Source of the DNA: an uncultured Roseateles sp.
GTDB taxonomy: Bacteria > Pseudomonadota > Gammaproteobacteria > Burkholderiales > Burkholderiaceae
DNA length: 12,557 nucleotides
Direction: 5' to 3'
NCBI GenBank assembly: GCA_946480605.1
Contig: CAMLKW010000126.1
Location: 1 to 12,557 of the forward strand
Under the pieces are notes generated by a model. It had not been told where the DNA came from, searched no databases, and saw only the letters and a list, made by a program, of their open reading frames with translations. The translations under genes were made by a program, and so were the position numbers. This document shows, piece after piece, positions 7,393-12,557 of the stretch (within the stretch, counting starts at the first letter, position 1; each line of letters begins with the position of its first letter).

Positions 7393-7575
7393 GAACGTCG
7401 AGATTGAGGGCAACAGCCTCAATCATGCGTCAGACGGCGCCAAGCCCTCCGCGCGCGGTGCCCGGGTGCAGGGCAGGTCGTGCACCGGCCTCGCCGCGGC
7501 GTCCGTCCTGGAGGTGCATGGCGCCGGAACCCCGCCCAGACACCTGCAGGCCGGCAAGGCCCAGAGGGTTGAGGG
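7393..7575. other. Gap between the GH13 gene and the solute-binding-like gene
   Basis: This 183-base stretch separates two - strand genes and contains no convincing ORF. It holds the perfect 8-bp inverted repeat at 7402-7424 described separately. It also holds a 6-bp inverted repeat GGTGCA (7465-7470) / TGCACC (7481-7486), which is weak in a G/C-rich sequence. No U-tract terminator is visible after the amylase stop, and no clear -10/-35 pair is visible for the downstream gene on the - strand. Confidence 0.5.
7402..7424. promoter_or_regulatory. Perfect 8-bp inverted repeat in front of the solute-binding-like gene
   Basis: GATTGAGG (7402-7409) and CCTCAATC (7417-7424) are exact reverse complements separated by seven bases. 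On the - strand the repeat ends nine bases before the preferred GTG start of the binding-protein gene. It is relatively A/T-rich for this window. No run of T follows on either strand, so it does not look like a terminator. A dimeric regulator site or a 5'-leader hairpin that controls translation are both possible. Confidence 0.4.
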
Positions 7576-9954
7576 TCAGTGGTTCGTCAGCACGAGGCCG
7601 GACAGCGGCTTCAGCGTCAGCGTCAGCCGGCCGGCCTTGGGGCGGGCGGTCGATCCGTCGAGCGGGTTCTTGAGCCGCGCCGTGGCGGCCAGTGCGGCCG
7701 GCAGCGTGATGGTCACCGTGCGCGGCTGCAGGGCGTTGTTGGTGGCGGTCAGTGCCCAGGCGCTGCCGTCCTGTCGGGCCAGCACCAGCACCTGGTCGTC
7801 GGTGTGCAGCGGCGCCAGCAGCGTGCCGTGGCGCAGCACCGGCAGCTCGCGGCGCAGCTTCACGAGGCGCCTGAACTCGGCCAGCAAAGACGCGTCGGGC
7901 TTGCCGCCCTCGTCGGCCCAGGGGTAGGGCGCGCGGTTGAACGGGTCGTCGCCGCCGCCGACACCCACCTCGTCGCCGTAGTAGATGGTGGGCGAGCCGG
8001 GGTAGGTCATCTGGAAGAACACGGCCAGGCGCAGGCGCTGCTTGGCCAGCGCCAGGTCTTGCGCCTCGCCGAAGTGGTGCAGCGCGCGCGGCTGGTCGTG
8101 CGTGGACAACAGGTTCATCAGCGCCGAGAAGGCCTGCTGCGGGTAGGCCTCGCGCAGCAGCTCCAGGTTGGCGGTCATCTGCTTCGCCGACTTGCCGGCC
8201 GCGTAGTCCAGCACCGCGTTGCGGAAGATGTAGTTCATCGTGCTGTCGAACATGTCGCCGAGGAAGTACTTGCTGGCATCGAACCAGGTCTCGGCCACCG
8301 TCAGCGCGTCGGGCTGCTTCGCCTTCACGGCGGTGCGCCACTCACGCCAGAAGTCGTCGGGCACCCAGGGCACCACGTCCATGCGCCAGCCGGCGGCGCC
8401 GCGGTCCAGCCAGTAGGCCGTCACCGAGTCGGGGTCGCGGTAGGCGTAGGCGCGCCAGGACGGCTCGTTCTTGTCCAGCTCCGGCAGGTCGGTCACGCCC
8501 ACCCAGCCCTGGAACTGCTTGTTCGGATCGGTCTCGTCGGGCTTGAACTTGAACCACTTCGCGTAGGGCGACGCCGGGTTGATCTTGCCGCCGTCGAAGG
8601 CGCCGCCCGCGGGGAAGTTGTTGAAGCGGTTGAAGTAGGGCGAGTCCGCGCCGACGTGGTTCAGCGAGGTGTCGGGGATGACGCGGATGCCCCGCTTCGC
8701 CGCCTCGGCGCACAGGCGCTCGAAGTCGGCGTTGGTGCCGAAGGCGGGGTCGATCTGCTTGTAGTCGGCCGCGTCGTACTTGTGGTTGCTGGGCGCGCGG
8801 AACACCGGCGTCAGGTACAGCGCGTTGGCGCCCAGGCTCTGGATGTAGTCCAGCTTCGCGATGAGGCCTTGCAGGTCGCCGCCGAAGAAATCGTTGTTGA
8901 ACAGCGTGTCCGAGCCGTCGCCCGTGCCCGGCTTGAAGGGCTTCTCGTTCCAGGTCGCATGGCGCTCGACGTCGCGGTCCTGGTAGCGGTCCTGCGGCCG
9001 GCCGCCGCCGGGGCGCGGGTCGTTGGCCTTGTCGCCGTTGCGGAAGCGCTCGGGGAAGACGTAGTAGTAGACGAGGTCCTTCGCCCAGGCCGGCACCTGG
9101 AAATCGGGCGCGTGAATGGTCTGGCGGTAGCGGCGCACGCGATTCAGGTTGCCGGGCAGGCGCTCGACGGTGGCGGGGCCCATGGAGCCTTTCTCGCGCG
9201 TCCAGTAGATGTTGTCCTTGTTGTTCTGCAGCGCGTAGACGCCCTGGTCGGTCTCGATCTCGAACCAGTAGCCGTAGATGCCCGTGGCCGGGAAGGCGTG
9301 GCGGGTCGTGAAGCCGCTTCCCTGGCCGTGGGGCCTTGGCGTCATCGCGATGCGGGCGATGGGCTCGTAGGCGAGTTGCTCCTGGTTGCCGGTCATCTGG
9401 CGGCGCTCGATCACCAGCGTGGCGCGCTTGAGACCGGGCACGTCATTGGCGATGGTGAAGCTGAACTCGCTGCCGGCCGGCTGCGCGCCGAAGGGCGCCT
9501 TGAACTGCGTGTCGCGCGAGTCGAAGCGTGTGGTCAGTGCGGCCTGGTCGGTGATGGGCTGGGATGGCGTGGGCGTGAAGCTCTTGGGGCCGACATCGAG
9601 GCGAGCGCTGCCATCGGCGGCGAAGGTCAGGCGCAGCGTGTGCTCGCCGCTGAATTCGCGCCTGAGGTTGCCGCTGCCTGCGCGGCTGGGTTGACCGTCG
9701 GCATTGCCGAAGGTGAGGGCGGGCGACCAGTCCTCGTCCGCGAGCTTGAACTCCTGGATGCCTTGCGTCTTGAGGTTCAGGAAGTAGGCATCGCAGCGGT
9801 ACTCGAAGGCGTGTTCGTCGGACGCCGACCAGTTGTTCAGTCCGCCGCGCAGGTAGAGCGTGGCGCTGCCCAGCGGGGCTGGCTTGCATTCGGCTGCGAA
9901 GGTGGAGGGGACGAACGGAAGCAGCGCTGCACAGAGCGCGAGTTTCTTGAACAT
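7576..9954 (-). CDS. Exported multidomain GH13 enzyme, neopullulanase/alpha-amylase type
   Basis: This 792-residue glucan hydrolase probably acts in the periplasm on imported maltodextrins. Residues 1-21 form a clean signal peptide (MFKKLALCAALL..TFAA); the nearby Cys does not sit in a lipobox. Residues about 25-125 form a small beta domain with RGGLNNWS and FKLADEDW, resembling glucan-binding modules of pullulanases. About 130-290 is a second beta domain, possibly CBM34/E-set-like. The GH13 barrel follows. Region I is DTSLNH (428-433), region V LPELD (490-494), region II GWRMD with nucleophile Asp526, region III VAETW with acid/base Glu555, and region IV STHD with Asp620. All catalytic residues are intact. 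The all-beta C domain ends at the stop. ATG 9954 is chosen because it begins the signal peptide; longer in-frame extensions run into malG. The malG stop is only five bases upstream, and AAAGG nine bases before the ATG (inside the malG 3' end) can serve as Shine-Dalgarno. Cleavage of pullulan or cyclodextrin is plausible but unproven. Confidence 0.9.
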   Translation of the reverse strand: MFKKLALCAALLPFVPSTFAAECKPAPLGSATLYLRGGLNNWSASDEHAFEYRCDAYFLNLKTQGIQEFKLADEDWSPALTFGNADGQPSRAGSGNLRREFSGEHTLRLTFAADGSARLDVGPKSFTPTPSQPITDQAALTTRFDSRDTQFKAPFGAQPAGSEFSFTIANDVPGLKRATLVIERRQMTGNQEQLAYEPIARIAMTPRPHGQGSGFTTRHAFPATGIYGYWFEIETDQGVYALQNNKDNIYWTREKGSMGPATVERLPGNLNRVRRYRQTIHAPDFQVPAWAKDLVYYYVFPERFRNGDKANDPRPGGGRPQDRYQDRDVERHATWNEKPFKPGTGDGSDTLFNNDFFGGDLQGLIAKLDYIQSLGANALYLTPVFRAPSNHKYDAADYKQIDPAFGTNADFERLCAEAAKRGIRVIPDTSLNHVGADSPYFNRFNNFPAGGAFDGGKINPASPYAKWFKFKPDETDPNKQFQGWVGVTDLPELDKNEPSWRAYAYRDPDSVTAYWLDRGAAGWRMDVVPWVPDDFWREWRTAVKAKQPDALTVAETWFDASKYFLGDMFDSTMNYIFRNAVLDYAAGKSAKQMTANLELLREAYPQQAFSALMNLLSTHDQPRALHHFGEAQDLALAKQRLRLAVFFQMTYPGSPTIYYGDEVGVGGGDDPFNRAPYPWADEGGKPDASLLAEFRRLVKLRRELPVLRHGTLLAPLHTDDQVLVLARQDGSAWALTATNNALQPRTVTITLPAALAATARLKNPLDGSTARPKAGRLTLTLKPLSGLVLTNH

Positions 9955-9959
9955 GAGGA

Positions 9960-10850
9960 TCAGCCTTTGACGCCGCCCGCGGTCAGGCCGGACACGATCC
10001 AGCGCTGGGCGAGCAGGAAGACCGCCGTGATCGGCAGCCCGGACAGCACGGCCGCGGCGGCGAAGTCGCCCCACAGGAAGCGCTGGTCGTGAAGGAAGTA
10101 CTTGGAGCCGACGGCGAGCGTGAGATTGCCCTCTTCACGCAGCAGGATGGACGCGACCGGGTACTCGATGATGGTGCCGATGAAGGCCAGCACGAACACC
10201 ACCATCAGGATGGGCACGGCCATGGGCAGCAGCACGCGCGAGAAGGCCTGCCAGTGCGTGGCGCCGTCGACCTTGGCGTTCTCCTCGATCTCGACCGGGA
10301 TGGTCTCGAAGTAGCCCTTGATGGTCCACACGTGCGTGGCGATGCCACCGAGGTAGGCCAGCACCAGGCCCGCATGCGTCTCGACGCCCAGCGCCGGCAC
10401 ATAGGTGCCGATGGTTTCGAAGATGGCGAAGATGGCCACCAGCGCCAGCACGGGCGGGAACATCTGCAGCAGCAGCATGCCGTTCAGCACCGGCTTGCTG
10501 AAGCTGAACTTCAGCCGCGCGAAGGCGTAGGCGGCGGTCGTCGAGATGGCGACGATGAGGAAGGCCGAGGCGGTGGCGATCTTGATGGAGTTCCACAGCC
10601 AGGTCAGCACCGGGAAGGGGGGCTGCACGAGGCTGCCGTCGGCGGCCTGGTAGGGAATGCCGAGGGCGAGCTTCCAGTGCTCCAGGCTGATCTCGGTCGG
10701 GATCAGGCTGCCGGTGGCGAAGTTGCCGGGGCGCAGCGAGATGGACACGACGGCCAGCAGCGGGAACAGCGTGATGGCGATGAAGACCCACATCACCGCG
10801 TGCGCGGCGAAGGTGCGCCAGCGGGCTTGTTTGCCGAGGACGATGGCCAT
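9960..10850 (-). CDS. malG: Maltose/maltodextrin ABC transporter permease MalG
   Basis: This is the second membrane subunit of the MalEFGK2-type importer, which moves maltodextrins from periplasmic MalE into the cytoplasm. It is 296 residues, the same length as E. coli MalG as I recall it. Membrane segments are apparent near residues 17-38, 88-110, 124-145, 158-175, 207-228 and 265-282. The cytoplasmic EAA loop that docks on MalK is [14 protein letters not shown] (190-203) followed by LLP. The C terminus, [13 protein letters not shown], is nearly identical to the E. coli MalG tail that reaches the MalE/sugar site. The gene begins two bases after the malF stop and ends five bases before the GH13 ATG, so it is in the middle of an operon. 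No malK is found nearby; the ATPase must be encoded elsewhere. Confidence 0.96.
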   Translation of the reverse strand: MAIVLGKQARWRTFAAHAVMWVFIAITLFPLLAVVSISLRPGNFATGSLIPTEISLEHWKLALGIPYQAADGSLVQPPFPVLTWLWNSIKIATASAFLIVAISTTAAYAFARLKFSFSKPVLNGMLLLQMFPPVLALVAIFAIFETIGTYVPALGVETHAGLVLAYLGGIATHVWTIKGYFETIPVEIEENAKVDGATHWQAFSRVLLPMAVPILMVVFVLAFIGTIIEYPVASILLREEGNLTLAVGSKYFLHDQRFLWGDFAAAAVLSGLPITAVFLLAQRWIVSGLTAGGVKG

Positions 10851-10852
10851 GA

Positions 10853-12430
10853 TTACTTCTGTGCCTTTGCCGACAAGCGAAGGTTGATGAGAGACAGCGC
10901 CGCCACCAGGAAGAAGATCAGCGTCGTGATCGCCGCGGCCAGGCCGAAGTCGGAGCCCGAGTCGCGGAAGGCGATGCGGTAGGTGTAGCTGACCAGGATG
11001 TCGGTCTGGCCCGCGGGCAGCTTGGTGGACAGGAAGTCCGGCCGGCCGTCGGTCAGCAGCGCGATCAACACGAAGTTGTTGAAGTTGAATGCGAACGCGC
11101 TGACCAGCAGCGGCGCCAGCGGCTTGATGATGAGCGGCGCGGTGATCTTGAAGAAGTTGGTGGCGGGGCTGGCGCCCACCAGCGCGGAGGCTTCGTACAG
11201 GTCAGCCGGGATGGCTTTCAGCAGCCCCGAGCACAGGATCATGATGTACGGGTAGCCCAGCCACACGTTGACGATGAGCAGCATCGTCTTGGCGAGGAAG
11301 GGGTCGGCGAACCACGCGGGCTTGACGCCGAACAGTGCGTCCAGGATGGCGTTGATCTCGCCGAAGTTCTGGTTGAACAAGCCCTTGAACACCAGGATGG
11401 AGATGAAGCCCGGCACTGCATACGGCAGGAACAGCAGCGTGCGGTAGGTGGTGCGGAACTTCATGCCCTCCCAGTTCAGCATCACCGCGAACAGCATGCC
11501 GATGGCGGTCGCGAAGAAGACCGTCAGAGCCGAGAACACCACCGTCCACGTGAAGATGGACAGGAAGGGGCCGCGGAACTCCGCGTCGAACAGCATGCGC
11601 GTGTAGTTGGCCGTGCCGATGAAGGCCTTGAAGCCGGGCTGCAGCACCTCGCCGCTGGCCGACTCGAAGAAGCCGGTGTCGCGGTTGGGCTTGAAGACCG
11701 TGCCGTCCGCGACGCGCGTCAGGCTGTCGTCGGCTTCTGATCTCCACTGCGGCTTGACGGGACCGAACTCGCGCAGGCCGAGGTAGTGCAGCGCGGTCTT
11801 GTCGGGCTGCACCAGCACCAGCCTGGCGAGCGCGTCGCGGTGCTTGACCAGTTCAGGCAGGGGCAGGGCGGCGGTCAGCGTAGCGCCGGCCGTGGGCGCG
11901 GCGAGATCCACGCGCAGGTCCTTGCCGGCGCGCAGCGCCAGCGGCGGCGACACCCAGCGCGGCGTGGTCTCGCCGTCAGCCTGCAGCGCCACCCGGAACT
12001 CCGCGCCGTCGGCATGCAGGCTGTAGCCCAGCACCTGCGCCTCCACCGCGTCGTGCTGCTCCAGCAGGTATTCGCGCACGCGGCTCTCGCTGAGCAGGTG
12101 GGTGCTGGAGTAGTTGGTGAAGCCGATCTGGGCCGTGTAGACCAGCGGGAAGGCGATGAAGATCAGCATGCCGGCGATGCCGGGGAACAGGTAGCGCCAC
12201 GCAAAGCCGTCGCGGCTCAGGTACACGTAGAAACCGGCCGTCAGCAGCACCAGCAGGCCGGTGGCCCAGCCGGCCTGACCGGTCATGTAGACGGCGAAGA
12301 CGAGGTACAGCGCGCCGACGATGAGGGCGACGACGGCGGGCCAGTACAGCGCCCGGCCCAGCTTTTCGGCAAAGGTGGGCGGCAGCGTCGAGTAGGCGCC
12401 CTGGCCGAGGGAGGAGGACAAGGCGTTCAT
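10853..12430 (-). CDS. malF: Maltose/maltodextrin ABC transporter permease MalF
   Basis: This 525-residue protein is the larger membrane subunit of the maltodextrin importer and forms the sugar site in the membrane (E. coli MalF is about 514). Early membrane segments lie near residues 29-48, 54-71 and 81-102. A large periplasmic P2 domain spans about 103-285, as in enterobacterial MalF. Further membrane segments follow from 288 onward. The C-terminal half matches E. coli MalF closely, including [15 protein letters not shown] (446-460) and the YTYRIAF / DFGLAAAI region (482-501). The EAA loop reads EASALVGAS (413-421) and then NFFKIT. The Asp usual before the conserved Gly is Val418 here. The ATG overlaps the malE stop (ATGA) and malG follows two bases after the stop. 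Confidence 0.96.
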   Translation of the reverse strand: MNALSSSLGQGAYSTLPPTFAEKLGRALYWPAVVALIVGALYLVFAVYMTGQAGWATGLLVLLTAGFYVYLSRDGFAWRYLFPGIAGMLIFIAFPLVYTAQIGFTNYSSTHLLSESRVREYLLEQHDAVEAQVLGYSLHADGAEFRVALQADGETTPRWVSPPLALRAGKDLRVDLAAPTAGATLTAALPLPELVKHRDALARLVLVQPDKTALHYLGLREFGPVKPQWRSEADDSLTRVADGTVFKPNRDTGFFESASGEVLQPGFKAFIGTANYTRMLFDAEFRGPFLSIFTWTVVFSALTVFFATAIGMLFAVMLNWEGMKFRTTYRTLLFLPYAVPGFISILVFKGLFNQNFGEINAILDALFGVKPAWFADPFLAKTMLLIVNVWLGYPYIMILCSGLLKAIPADLYEASALVGASPATNFFKITAPLIIKPLAPLLVSAFAFNFNNFVLIALLTDGRPDFLSTKLPAGQTDILVSYTYRIAFRDSGSDFGLAAAITTLIFFLVAALSLINLRLSAKAQK

Positions 12431-12557
12431 TTGTTCAGCAGCATCCGTGCGGCGGCGCCGTCCAGCGCATCCTTCGGTGATTGCAGTCCGTTGGTGATGG
12501 CCTCCAGCGCCGCGTCCATCGCGGTCCAGAAGCGGCCCACCTCGGGGATGTTGGGAA
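12427..12557 (-). CDS. malE: Maltose-binding protein MalE, C-terminal fragment (gene continues beyond the window)
   Basis: Only the last 42 codons are present. The peptide begins [20 protein letters not shown] and ends in MLLNK. This matches the C-terminal helices of maltose-binding proteins (PNIPxxxxFW then an amphipathic helix). It lies directly upstream of malF on the same strand and its TGA overlaps the malF ATG as ATGA, the expected malE-malF order. The start, signal peptide and promoter are outside the window, so nothing can be said about ligand residues. The reading frame is open to the window edge, consistent with simple truncation by the window rather than a broken gene. Confidence 0.88.
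   Translation of the reverse strand, partial: PNIPEVGRFWTAMDAALEAITNGLQSPKDALDGAAARMLLNK

Noticed and set aside
7465..7486. GGTGCA / TGCACC inverted repeat in the 183-bp gap as a terminator or operator
   Set aside because: A 6-bp stem with a 10-base loop and no T-tract is expected by chance in sequence of this composition.
7292..7927. + strand ORF bridging the gap between binding-protein and GH13 genes
   Set aside because: It overlaps two well-supported - strand genes for most of its length and its translation is Ser/Arg/Ala-rich without any motif.
7579..10092. Very long + strand open frame opposite the large GH13 gene (and a similar - strand frame at 2892-4508 opposite the halogenase)
   Set aside because: Open antisense frames are expected in G/C-rich coding DNA. 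The translations are low-complexity, rich in Val/Gly/Arg/Gln or Ala, with no recognisable domains, while the opposite strand carries full catalytic motifs.
12427..12557. malE as a truncated pseudogene
   Set aside because: The frame is open to the window edge and ends in a normal MalE C terminus with an ATGA overlap to malF; the truncation is caused by the window boundary.

Overview
The window is a maltodextrin/starch-utilisation locus from a high-GC Gram-negative bacterium. A TonB-dependent outer-membrane receptor, exported glycosidases and a MalEFG inner-membrane permease together imply a double membrane. The strongly G/C-biased third codon positions and the overall gene content suggest a betaproteobacterium of the Burkholderiales (Roseateles/Mitsuaria/Rubrivivax-like). 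That placement is inference from composition and style, not from a marker gene.

Layout. The left half (1-6546) reads on the + strand: a leader with a very good Shine-Dalgarno, a large TonB-dependent receptor (145-2904), a strong intrinsic terminator (2929-2962), then three tightly coupled genes. These encode a flavin-dependent halogenase homologue (3015-4529), an exported GH13 alpha-amylase (4526-5812) and a small NAD(P)-dependent RmlD/epimerase-like reductase (5809-6546). Halogenase/amylase and amylase/reductase are joined by 4-base GTGA and ATGA stop/start overlaps. The right half (6523-12557) reads on the - strand: malE (only the last 42 residues are inside the window), malF, malG, a large multidomain GH13 neopullulanase/alpha-amylase, and, after a 183-bp gap, a small solute-binding-like periplasmic protein. 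That last gene converges on the reductase and overlaps its 3' end by 24 bp.

Working model. Long alpha-glucans are cut by exported GH13 enzymes and maltodextrins cross the outer membrane through the TonB-dependent receptor. They are trimmed in the periplasm by the larger GH13 enzyme, captured by MalE and imported by MalFG. No malK ATPase, LacI-type regulator, amylomaltase or lamB is visible here. The ATPase and regulator must lie outside the window.

The unexplained part is the flavin-dependent halogenase homologue and the RmlD-like reductase, which are translationally coupled to the secreted amylase behind a sugar receptor. The halogenase keeps the flavin-binding motifs and both catalytic residues (Lys and Glu). 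It appears to lack the aromatic loop that holds free tryptophan in RebH/PrnA-type enzymes, so its substrate is unknown. Together with the orphan binding protein and the palindrome in front of it, this is the best candidate in the window for undescribed biology. No RNA genes, CRISPR arrays, insertion sequences or phage genes were seen.
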